Assembly (NCBI GenBank): GCA_009760855.2
Contig: WPIO01000157.1
Span: 331,001 to 391,000 of the forward strand
Origin: Cristatella mucedo
Lineage: Eukaryota; Bryozoa; Phylactolaemata; Cristatellidae
DNA length: 60,000 nt
Reading direction: 5' to 3'
Below the pieces are notes generated by a model. That model searched no databases. It was not told the origin of the DNA and saw nothing but the letters and a program-made list of their open reading frames with translations. The position numbers and the translations under genes were made by a program. This document shows positions 11,490-36,631 of the stretch, in pieces; positions within the stretch are counted from its first letter, which is position 1, and the number at the start of each line of letters is the position of its first letter.

Positions 11490-11662
11490 CAGATAAGTCG
11501 GTTTGTGCATGTCACCCCTAACCATGTTATTCATTTCGTTTGTTTTTCAAGCATGATTTTACTTACCATTCAATTGCATTTCCCTTTGCAGCAAATGTAA
11601 AGCGCCTAGAAAGAGATTAAGTTCTCTGGGGGCGCTTTATCAAGTGCATTATTATTATTTAT
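11490..11662 (+). mobile_element. LINE 1 3' UTR copy with stem-loop and (ATT)n
   Basis: The sequence from about 11500 matches 25185-25354 closely. It includes CATGATTTTACTTACC, the terminal stem-loop AAAGCGCC ... GGCGCTTT (11599-11638) and an (ATT)n tail. Only the end of the element is present, as expected from 5' truncation. Confidence 0.85.
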
Positions 11663-12867
11663 TCGACAAGTCGAGCGGAGCTCTCTCAATGAAACGACCG
11701 GCTCCCCGTCCCGAAGCCCACTGTCCTATTGCTCTGATAGCACCTCTCAGGCCTCGCGATAAATTGGTCTCAAACAGCAGCATAGCCGGCTCGCATGCCG
11801 GCCGGTGAAAGAGCATGCGAGCCGGCCACATCGCTTGACGCGTGAGGGCTGCTGGCATGCCGTAACGATCGAGGAGCGGCACGGCCAGTCCGCCCACGAT
11901 GCTACGGTAGTGAGCCGCTCAGCCAGCGCATCTCCGAAACTATAACTGCAACGAGCTCTTCACAAAGAACATCGGCAGGATGTGCAAAAGCAGCAGCAGC
12001 AGCAGCAGCTAGTGCGACCACGTGTGCTGCTGAACCATCGAGCTGCAGCTGCTGCCGATCAGATTCAATGAGGTCGCAGACAGATGGAAACCCTATGAGC
12101 TGACTAGTTACGAGACCCGATATTTGGCAGGCACGGCCACAATAGGTCGCATTGGATGGCGGCCCATTGGTGCCTCTGCAAGGCTTTCTAATGCTTTAAC
12201 TCAACAAGCAACTCATTCACATTGGTTTTCTTAGTGGACTTGATGAAAATGAAAGAGAGAATATGGAATCATTTTCACAGCCTTTTGACGACCATCGAGT
12301 TCCTTGCGATTTAATTGTATCACCCCTTCTCCACCCGACTCGGCTGGCTAACCAATGACAATAGATCGCACGTGCTCCTCACATGCTTTTACTGCCTGAT
12401 AAGAATATACTCGGTAAGGCCGCATCGAAAGCCATGCAAACTGAAAGACAGCCCGCGAGTTTAGAAAGGTCGAGTCACGACGGTGACGGAAACAAATTCT
12501 CAACTTCCTACCGATAATGCACGAGTTAGTGCTGCCAAAAATTGCAGTGCAAAGCTATCAACATTTGAAATATCGAAACATGTCTGTGTTTCCTGCTCTT
12601 GAAAACGTCCATCGCTCAAGAGACTCCAAAGATTGCAAGTTCCCGGTGCTTCTCCTGCTTCCACACCGGCAGGAAGTCTCTGTTTCATTGCCCTTTTGGC
12701 TTAGGAGGTAAGGAAACCTCCAGGAGGCCAGTGGACGATGAAAAGACGCAGCAATACCAGCAGGCTGGCCGCCAGGGAAACCGCTGGAGCTCTCGTTACT
12801 CTCTCTTTAGACCGCTGTTGCAGTTGCATACATAGCAGAATGAGAAAAAATTAATTAAATAAACAAT
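11663..12867. other. Intergenic stretch; (CAG)n at 11988-12009
   Basis: A short CAG array is the only repeat seen. Minus-strand frames at 11655-11897 and 12500-12688 are open and have donor-like ends but no recognisable protein family. I do not call them genes. Confidence 0.35.
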
Positions 12868-13005
12868 AGCCGATTTATTTAACAGCCTTATTTATATAGC
12901 GGCAGAAGGGCATCAACGGCTATCCCCAGTGCTTGCAGTGGATTCGAACCCGCCACGTCGACCGTGAAGAGCGAGCACCTTACCTCGTGGGCTATCGCGG
13001 CCCTT
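12868..13005 (-). mobile_element. SINE family B, best preserved copy
   Basis: The minus strand carries a tRNA-like head: A box TAGCCCACGAGG and perfect B box GGTTCGAATCC at about 36-nt spacing. It continues into the family body GGGGATAGCCGTTGATGCCC and the end GAGGCTGTTAAATAA-like (AAGGCTGTTAAATAA). This is the internal RNA polymerase III promoter arrangement of tRNA-derived SINEs. Confidence 0.8.
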
Positions 13006-13488
13006 AATCCTGCCCTCTCTCACGCAAGATGAGTACTGTGTCGGCTACAGAGATTGCGGTGGCCGTACTCATTACCAGCTACCGCAGTGCCATACAGACA
13101 GCCTTCGGCTGCTCAGTATTTTATGAAGGGAAGCCATCGGGTCCTGGCCCCCTCCCTGCCCGCCGCTGGATCGGCAGCAAAAGCGGTACGTCAGGATGGC
13201 CAAGCCGCTCGACGCGTCCTCTTAGCCTACCCACGACTGGGCGCCTCTGGCAAGGACAGGGTCCCTCCTCCTCGGCCGAATGCCGGACGGCGGTAAGTTC
13301 GACGGTCCGTTCGCGGCGTCATCTTCGCGGCCGCGACGAGCGCGGCCAGCGCAGCCATCCGACGAACTCGGCGGCGAACGCTCGCGCTCGTTAGTTGCTT
13401 TCGGCCACCCTGTACGCCGCCGCGCCATCGCCGTCGCGCGCTGCGGCTGGGCGCGGGACGACCGCGGGAGCAGGGCGGCGCTCCTCAC

Positions 13489-13654
13489 CTGTGGAAGAGT
13501 TCGCCATGTTGTCGACTATAACTGGCGAGTAGTTGGCTTGCGCGAGCGCTACGGCGCAGTGGCTGCCGACGTAGCCGGCGCCGCCGGTTATGAGCACCTC
13601 GCCTCCGCCGCCGCGAGACTTGCTCGGCTCACGCGCGTACGCTATGGAGCGCAT
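13489..13654 (-). CDS. GALE: UDP-glucose 4-epimerase, first coding exon (partial gene)
   Basis: The exon encodes the N-terminal NAD-binding strand-loop-helix of UDP-glucose/UDP-galactose 4-epimerase, the cytosolic Leloir-pathway enzyme that interconverts the two nucleotide sugars. VLITGGAGYVGSH holds the GxxGxxG dinucleotide-binding loop. VIVDNM gives the acidic residue at the end of strand 2 that binds the adenosine ribose. I start at ATG 13654, the first ATG in frame. The frame extends further upstream to 13717 only with a TTG. The start adds about 17 Gly/Arg/Ser-rich residues before the Rossmann core, more than in human GALE. The exon ends at a good donor, ACAG|GTGAGG, in phase 1. No later GALE exon was recognised between 1 and 13488, so the rest may lie beyond a long first intron outside the window. 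A retrocopy is excluded by the donor. Another extended-SDR epimerase is the main alternative. Confidence 0.75.
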
Positions 13655-14219
13655 GTGCCCGTCGGTCGCCAGGACTCTGCGGGTGCGAGCGGAGAGGTGC
13701 CCCGTTGAAATCTGCAAAGATCGCGGACGTCATTATCAGTCGACCCGCCTCAGGCGCGCTAGCGAACTCGTCCCCGGGCGCCGCCGCAGAGAACTAACGA
13801 CATTTCTACGGCCTCGCGGCAGCGGCGGCGGCGGCAGCCGCGTAAGGCGACGCTGAACGTCGCCTCCGGGCGTGTGCGCGGCTGGTCGGAGAGCTCGCCG
13901 TCGCCCCAGAGCACGATTCCGGCGCGGGCTCGCAAGCGTCGTTTCAGTATACTGCGCTGCAATGGCTGGCGACTACGGAGAGAATAGCGGGAGACTGCGC
14001 AGACAGCAGCCACTGACTTATGCCGCGTCCGTCCGACTGGCGCAGGGCACTCGCTGCGGTCCTGAGCGGCTTCTCCACCCGGCAGCGGCGGCGGCACTGA
14101 CGCACGAAGGCCGACCGCGGCGCGCCCGCCAACCCACACCTGCTAGCTTTGCCGCCGCGTCTGGGCGTGAACGTCGCCGACGCGGTTGAGCGGGCGCGAT
14201 AGTTAACTACGTGGCGGCG

Positions 14220-14352
<133 letters not shown>

Positions 14353-15880
14353 GTCTCCAGCAGTGGCGAAGGCGGGGAATCGCCCCGCCCCTTCAGAAAA
14401 AACCCCGGCGTGCGGAGTGGACGGCAGGGAGCCTGCTAAGGTCTGCGCCGGGAGGTGGCCAGCGACAATCTGACTCCAAAAAAGCTAGCGGGCGTGCCTC
14501 GCGCGAGACGGATCGAAGCACTTTCGAGTGGATGTATACATTTCTTGAGCCGAAGGAGCAGCGAGACTATGCGCGCGCGGACGTTAGCGGATAGAATTCA
14601 CGCTGCTCTTGAATAGATAAGCGAGCGGGTTCAACGGCGGTCGAGTGGGAAGCTCCGGCGCGGCCGAGCGGAGAGGGCGGCCTCTGGGCACGTACGGGCA
14701 GCCGACGGTCGCAGGACCAGCGCTGCCATTGGGCGGTCAGTCTTGGCAGCTAGCCGAAGTGGGCTGCAGGCCCGGCGGGCTAGGCAGCTCTGCCGCTGGT
14801 CGCGAATGAGTTGAGGGGGAGCCGCGTGCGCCGCGGCGGAGGCGGGCCGCGGCGGCGGCGGCAGGCAATAGCCGCCGTAGGCCATATACGCGGAAGGAGC
14901 CGAAGGCAAGGCGCCCGGTGCAGTATATTGCCTGCGAGGCTACGCTTTGACAGACGCTGCCTCAGGCTGTGGGGGGCGGGGCAGTCTGACGAAGTAGACT
15001 TTTGCGATGCCTTTGCCGAAGCAACTCCGCCACTCGACGCCTTTTCACAGGCTGCGTGGGAGATTGGTGCGGCCAATGACACGATTTAAGGGCCGCCGCT
15101 GAATTGGCAGCTCTCGCGCCGCCGCAGAGAGCTCGTGCGACGATCCAATCAAGCGAGGTTGACGAGGTCGCCGCGTTAGCTAGAAATTACCGCAGCTCAC
15201 GCTCATTCTGTCTAGCGCAGATAAAACGCCGACCGACCCGCCGCCAAATGCAACGTCGCCTGCCGCGAACGCATTGTAAATATGGGCTCAAATGCAACGC
15301 CTCCAAAGCAGGATTAACAAACGGGGTATTTCGGCACTCGTTCTTGAAGTCCTGCGGCCGATGTGGAACAATTTGCTCGAACGAATAGGGGGTGACTTTC
15401 AAATAGCAAGATGCCGAATCCAGATGAGCTAGAGGCTAGGGCTTTAAACGCTCCCTCCAACGAGACCTGCCGTGCCGCCACCGCCGCCGGCGAGTGTCGC
15501 TGGGCGCAGCGCTAGCGATCTGTCATTCCGCCGTTTACCCATAGACCGAAGTTGGAAGAGAAAAGTTCTATAACCAAAACATGAAAAGCATGCTGGCTTA
15601 GAATTGCTCGGGGGCAAAAACTGTCTGGAGAGCGCAATCCTTGCAATGGCTGACCGTCAGAACTAGCACGAGTCTAGAGCACCAGGAGAGAGAGAGTGCT
15701 AAGAAGATGGGCCGCACCGTTTGGGCAGGTTCCCGACGCAGGTTCGCCTCCATTTTACCCAAAATTCCGCGGCGCCGCCGCGCGGCGCTGCTGGTCGCGG
15801 TTACCAAGCGCGCTCCCACGAAGGCTCGTTGTGGGGCGAGCTAGGCCGGAGGAATGAGAGACAGGAGCGTCTAAATAGGA

Positions 15881-16985
15881 GAGCACGCTCGCTACAGCGA
15901 GAAGCGGAAGGGAAGAAGGTCGCGCAGGAAAAGGTCTTCGTTTAGAGGTCATCTGGAGAGCAGCTGTCAGAAATGAGCTTTGCAGACTCGACGGCTGTAG
16001 AAACCTTTAGCCCGAGCTGCCCCCAGGCAACAGACCGGGGTTCTTAGAAAGCGGACGACACTTCGTCATTTCATGTGCTTTCCGTGTGGCACATGGGTAA
16101 TGAATGATCTGCCAAGTGACAGCAACAAATTGAGCAAAAGCTCTTCCACTTATGGAAACGAGCACAGTCATTGCTTAGGATGCGCTGACGTTCTGGCTAC
16201 AGCGAAAGTCAACCTACGCCATTTTCGCATGCATAGTCCAAGCCAATTTTGTGGTTTCTTAATGAAGGAAAACCTAACACGTCAGCAACGAGCTTCGATT
16301 ATTATGCAAATAGTAGTAGGTTACAAGCACGAGCACTTCATCTGCCTCTCGGTCTTAATCCAGGGGTAAAGTGTTCACACTTCACTAACCAGTCATTGGT
16401 TCGAGTCTTTCAGCAGAGAAGTCTTTATCGCTCACGTCAAGAGTTAGCGGTAGCTATTAAGGCATTTCTATCCCATTAAAATTGAGGCTGTTTAATCAGG
16501 CGACCTTTATTTGCTTTTATCTTGCAATGAGGAAGCATAAGAGACAGACAGATGCTTCAAAACAAATGCGTTGAAAAGCGGCACTGCAGGGTTGGGCATT
16601 GCTAAGCTGCGAAAGATGTATTGTAGGTCGCAAGTGTGGTCTAATTGATGAACGCTTAGAAAAAAAGCATTGCACCCCAGAACAGACTTGAGAATTAAAC
16701 ACTCTTTTTTGAGCGGCTGCAACATCCGTCAGCTGCAAGTCCCATTGCACAAACTGAAATTACCTGATGTCAAGATTCTGAGTACAACAAGTCAGCCACG
16801 TGGTCGACCTTGAATTGTGATCTGGACCTCACGAAATAAACACTCAGCAAGTATGTTGTTTCCACGTTCCAAACTGACCACATCAGCTATGCAGAGAGTC
16901 TGCCGACTTTCAGTTAAACAACGCAGCTAAAATTCGGGCGAATTTCAATAAGGCTATTGCAAGAAAGTTAGACAAACATGCATCC
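15881..16985. other. Intergenic stretch, nothing recognised
   Basis: Base composition returns to AT-rich. No gene or known repeat was recognised. Confidence 0.35.
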
Positions 16986-17107
<122 letters not shown>

Positions 17108-17269
17108 CACATGGATGCATGTGTTGGTTTGTGACTATGTGTTTGTGTATGCACCAATATACATCAGCTACATATAAAAATGTACCTGGATATAAAATAT
17201 ATATATATTATACATTATAAATATATATGTGCATTTATAGTAAATATGTGTGTCTATTCGTGCACACTT

Positions 17270-17750
17270 ATCTGCCTCAGTCTGTAACTATGACTCCATA
17301 AACCATAAAGCCATCCAATAACGCTGTGGTAGAGAGTTTTCTCTAGAGCACTAAAAGCCTGAGTGGCTTTTGGTGCGCTTATGGACAAACGGACTTCATC
17401 GCATTCAAAAATGTAAAGGAGGTGCAACAGATTCAGGAGGAGAGTAAAACAAGTAAGTAGCACAGAATTATTGCTTAGGACAACCGGGAAGTCAATAAAG
17501 GCTAGTGTTGGCATCAAGAATGAGGATATCATCGATGCACCCGAATTTCGGAAGTGAGTTATAAAGTTTGAGACCGGAAGAGCAAAATATTCTGGTGCCA
17601 ACATGATTAGGTGAAAGCAAGTTATAGCGAATAAATTGTCCTGAGAGGACCCGAGGGCGGGAGGGGCTGAGATTGGTACACAGCTCTCAGCTAGGCGTGG
17701 ACAATTCAAACCGATGTGGGTCGTCGTGCACCGGACTAGAAGTGTCAACA
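17270..17750 (-). mobile_element. LINE 2 3' fragment, diverged
   Basis: The minus strand is colinear with other family 2 ends. A stretch corresponding to TAACTCCACAAAGTCATAAA is at 17285-17310, the GAAAGCCGTTTAGGCT-like motif near 17350, and the region complementary to the RLWNSLPQ-coding segment near 17545-17575. It is more diverged than the copies at 37540, 48176 and 54120. Confidence 0.5.
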
Positions 17751-17759
17751 CGTGCCCAC

Positions 17760-18480
17760 AAATTATATGCACTTTAATTAATCAGGATTCTTGATTTTAT
17801 TGTTTCTGTCATTTTTATGATGGTGATCGCCGCTTTTTTCGAAGCTATGACGAATTTCACACTTAACAGAAGATGCAACCGAAGTCTCTTATTTGCAGAT
17901 TGCAGATTACCAAGCCGGGAATTTACACTAGACAGCCATGCTGAGCCCCCCTGCACAGAATTGTGAGTGACAATTAGTTTGGAATGCCAAACTTTGCTCA
18001 TTTAATCATGAACGCGTTCACGATCACGCCCGGGCCTGGGTTGTTAAGGTCGAAGCACGGAGGGGGTGTGTTTGCATACAGGGTAATACAAATAATAATA
18101 ATACTAAGTAATCATATCGCGTCCTAAAATAATTAAATATCCATCCAGGCGCTTTTTTAAATCACTACAATAAAATATATAAATGAGATTTAGCACATTA
18201 CTATGCTTAGAAAAATATGCAAAAGTTGTGTTTAGGTCAAAACACACAGGAAGAAAAGAGACCAAGTTCAATGGGACGCTGGGAAAGCACAGTGGAACAG
18301 AGGCATCATTAGCTGAGGCTTAAATGATGCAAAGTAATTGAAATTTGGTTTCAGAAGCGAGTTAAGTACTTTCAGTGCAACGAGCTGAAAGCCCGATTAC
18401 CATAAGATTTCATTATTCAAAGAGCTTGCTCATTTTACTCGCTCATCTCGAGCTGTTGAGCCCACGGCGTTTGTGCTGTC
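17760..18480. other. Intergenic stretch, nothing recognised
   Basis: AT-rich sequence without a recognised gene or repeat. Confidence 0.35.
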
Positions 18481-18489
18481 ACCGTTGCT

Positions 18490-18780
18490 ACCGCCGCCAC
18501 AGGGAGGCGCATGGAAATCACCTATAGAATCTGCACGAAATTTATGCGGCCTTTTTGAAAGAGACTTTTTGCTACAAAACCACTCAGCTCCGGAGTAAAA
18601 AATGCCTACTTTCATAAAAATAGCACAGCAAAAATTCGGGCCTGCTTAGACAGTGACAATTGTTTATTGAGCATGCTACCACTAACCATTCGATCGTGCT
18701 TCCCTTGCAGCAATCGTAAATCGCCTAGACAGAGATTGAGTTCTTTGAGGCCACTTTATCAAATCTATTATTATTATTAT
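18490..18780 (+). mobile_element. LINE 1 with internal deletion, stem-loop and (ATT)n tail
   Basis: 18515-18655 matches the family 1 frame around ARNLGVIFQSD to AKIRACLDK. At about 18660 it jumps to the 3' UTR. The copy ends in a diverged stem-loop (AAATCGCC ... GGCCACTTT) and (ATT)n. It lies about 250 bp upstream of the BUD13 start, in sense orientation. Confidence 0.65.
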
Positions 18781-18995
18781 ACTGCGTCTTTGATCGATAA
18801 GCTGTTGTATACCAAGTTTTGGAAATCCTCTCCCAAGGTTAGACCCACTGGCTGCATCCACAGACCGGCACATAGGCAGCTTATTTCCTTCAGGGACGAT
18901 ACCTCATGAAAGCCAATCGTACAGTACTTCCTCTCTGCCTATCGTGGAAGCCCTGCGCTGCCGGGCTCCACAGAGCCCAATAACCGAGGCGTTGA

Positions 18996-19032
18996 ACCGG
19001 AAGCATTTGAGCAACGGATGTGACATACAAAC

Positions 19033-19042
<10 letters not shown>
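18996..19042 (+). promoter_or_regulatory. BUD13 promoter/start elements: ETS-like site and YY1-like ATGGCGGC
   Basis: ACCGGAAG at 18996-19003 matches the ETS-family core common in constitutive promoters. ACATGGCGGCC at 19031-19041 matches the YY1 motif and contains the BUD13 ATG, a known arrangement in housekeeping genes. The match is by eye and function is inferred. Confidence 0.45.
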
Positions 19043-34021
<14,979 letters not shown>

Positions 34022-34131
34022 TGTACAGTCATGCACCACGGTCACTGTTGCATTTCTGCTGCTGCTGCTCGGCTGCCTTAACTTCCTATCATGTGCTAGG
34101 ATTCGGTCAGTGCTGTACATAGTGCCATGTA

Positions 34132-34137
34132 AATAAA
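34132..34137 (+). terminator. BUD13 poly(A) signal AATAAA
   Basis: Canonical AATAAA 111 nt after the stop codon. It overlaps a 12-bp palindrome (ATAAACGTTTAT, 34133-34144). Confidence 0.8.
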
Positions 34138-34145
34138 CGTTTATG

Positions 34146-34520
34146 CCACATCAATAAGCACGTGTCTCAATTGTGACCAGATGCTAATGCCTTTTCTTAA
34201 CAAGCCTAGGATCGTGTCAGTGTTGGCCTAGAAGGCGTGGCTGGAGACAGTTGACGGTACCAAGTAATGTCTTAAGTAGTGGTACTTGAGCCGTTGTGGT
34301 ACCACGGCTTTATGTGCCAGCACACAAGCTCAGTCATTTGCAGTTTTAGTATCTTTTCTCCTATAATGCTTCGAGGAGGCCTCGCAGGGGGGACGGCTAA
34401 CCGGCCTCCTGCATTGCATGACTGGTGCAGCTTACTAACCAGCTCCTCTGGAGGAGGCTTATAATTCGCCCAGCAGCTACCTGCTTTCAGCCCATGTTCA
34501 GTCTGAAAGCTTACCATTGG
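34146..34520. other. Convergent 3' intergenic gap
   Basis: Space between the BUD13 poly(A) signal and the SLC6 last-exon open frame. It must contain the SLC6 3' end. No canonical minus-strand AATAAA was seen. Confidence 0.4.
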
Positions 34521-34979
34521 CTACTTTCTGATCTCGCTCAAGAACTTATTTGATTCATGTCGACCAATGCAATCTGGTACTCCAGATGCACCAGCGTCTC
34601 CTGGTGCAATCGACATGACACCGGCGATTCCTTTGCTCTTGCTGTTCCTGAGGTCGAGCATAGACACGTACGTGCTGCTACCTTTGGTAATCGATGGACC
34701 CTCGGCAGTTACCCGGGTCCCTGCCGACTGGCCTCCGCCAGTCGGCGATTGTAGAGGGTGTGCTATAGATGCGAGCATGCCCTGGAGTGCGCCGGACTGC
34801 AGTTCAAGGGAGTTTGATTGAGAAGTGGAATCCCGGTGTATCAACATTTGGACGGGGCTTGAATTTAGTGGGTCCCTTGACTGTGCAGGCAAAGCTGCAG
34901 TCGACTTGCTTTGGTATTCCATAATGTCTTTGGACTTGGCAGAGCAAATTGCTATTTGTTCGTCTGTGGAAGTTGGTTC
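34521..34979 (-). other. In-frame open extension beyond the SLC6 TAG codon
   Basis: After TAG (34982-34980) the same minus-strand frame stays open for 152 codons to TAG at 34523-34521. It starts EPTSTDEQIAICSAKSK and continues Ser/Thr/Ala-rich like the upstream tail. A random frame of this length would stay open only rarely. It may be a readthrough tail, a former part of the gene cut off by a nonsense mutation, or a sequencing error at the TAG. Confidence 0.55.
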
Positions 34980-36631
34980 CTATACACTAAGTCTCTTTGA
35001 TGTTATCTCACCATTAATGACCACAGCATCGGACGTTGCTGCTGCTGTACCTAAAGTAAATGACTGGCCCATCACCATGGCACTGTCAGCTGCTGCTAGT
35101 TTGTTTACCATTACCACTCCTTCGGTTTCTTCTGGCAACGATGTAGTCACGATAACACTTGCATCTGGGAACTCATCCGATTGCAACAACAAAGCCTCGC
35201 GTGGCAAGCTGACCTCTTTGTAAATTGAGATTCGGTCGAGATTTGACGTTGCCGCATCATGCAATTGAGGCTCAAGAGAAGATACTGGTATCGGATCGAT
35301 CGACTTGGCTATGGGCAGTATCGGTAGCCGATCTACTTGCACTGGGAGCCTCCCAGCTGTGCTATCTGTAGTAGCATTGGCATTCAATGCTGCTACACTT
35401 TCAGCGAATAGTTCCCCAGTGGCTTGACAGTTCATTGACTCGTGTGCATTTTGTATTTGGCCTTGAGACTTTGGTGTGTGTGACTCAACAATGGCCGCCT
35501 GGCTCAGTTCAGTTGTCGACTGTGTACATGGAATACTCGACGGACTTTCGATTACTATTACTATATTGTGCCTAACAGATGAGTCAGCATCTGCCGTTGA
35601 GGCATCCGTAGTTGCTTCATTGTAGTTTGCTGATGGTCGTGTCCACTCATTTTTAGCTGTCCCTCGCTTTGCGGGCAGGTGAGTCGTAGGCTGTACCCTG
35701 GCTGCCTCTGGGCTTGGTGGCATATCGGCAGCTGTGACGTGGATGGTTTTGGCCGAAGTGGTGCAAGCAACGGTGTGTGTGCCATCGGATATCATTACTT
35801 GGCCAAGTTCTACTTTTGTTTCCATTGAGTCTGAATTATCTTCAGGCTTGCCTTGTTGTCTGTGGGCAGTGCTGTCTGTACTGCTAAACAAGACTCGTTT
35901 TCTGCTTGGTGATGCTGGAGCTTCAGTGGTTGGAGCTTGTTGATTGTCGAGTGCAAGACCAATTGGTGCCGGCACCTGCTCTGGGTATACTGCATCTACT
36001 TCCCATGATGCCCCAAGCTGTGCCTTCTCTTTGGCTGCATCTACATCTGGTGAAGGAGTCAGCTGCATATTGTCCGGGCATGCTGCATCGACTATTGGTG
36101 ATGGACTAGGGTGAGCAACAGAAGCTTTGTTCACTAAACATTCCAGGGCAACAAGTCTTGCACTACCACCGATTCCACATTGTACTGATGTTGCTGTCAT
36201 CGCGGCTGCTGGATCCTGAGAAAGCTGGGCATCATCAGTCGTAATGTGTGTCACCGATTGCTCAGCTGTTGGCCTCGCCACTTCTCCAGGCATAGCTGAA
36301 GTGGAAGTTGTGGTTCCCTGTTCTACTGTGCAATGTACTAACCGTCTGCTGTCAGGAGTACATGTTTTCATAGTTCCTCTGGCACCAGCTAACTTTATGT
36401 CTATCGCTTGAGGTGCTACCGGCAGTGAATCGTTTGCCTCCAGCGGTTGCTGTCCGGTGAACCGAGCATCAGTGGTCGGAACCTGTGTAGAAATTTTGTC
36501 TTGTGCAGCAACTTCGTGGTGGTGTGGTAAATAAGTTATCAGTACGCGATGCTTAGATAAAGCTGGTCCCCAGTTTCGGCGTGGCTTCAATTCATCTGCT
36601 ATGATCTGCAAATGCAGTGGAACCGTTTGAG
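34980..36631 (-). CDS. SLC6 last exon: short membrane-proximal part and very long tail
   Basis: I place the acceptor at GTTAG|CT because phase 1 then matches the donor at 41332; an alternative TTGCAG|ATC (phase 0) would not fit that donor. The exon encodes IIADELKPRRNWGPALSKHR and then a low-complexity hydrophilic tail rich in Thr, Ala, Ser and Pro. Around the middle three imperfect repeats centre on VDAA (IVDAACPDNMQL, DVDAAKEKAQL, WEVDAVYPEQV). It ends SKRLSV before TAG, which fits a class II PDZ-ligand pattern. No known domain was seen in the tail. Confidence 0.8.

Noticed and set aside
12500-12688. Minus-strand frame ending at a donor-like TCG|GTAGGA, considered as GALE exon 2
   Set aside because: The translation has none of the conserved GALE blocks expected there and the phase could not be justified.
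12930-13003. Possible genuine tRNA gene
   Set aside because: A and B boxes are excellent, but the acceptor stem does not pair and the sequence continues into the shared SINE B body.
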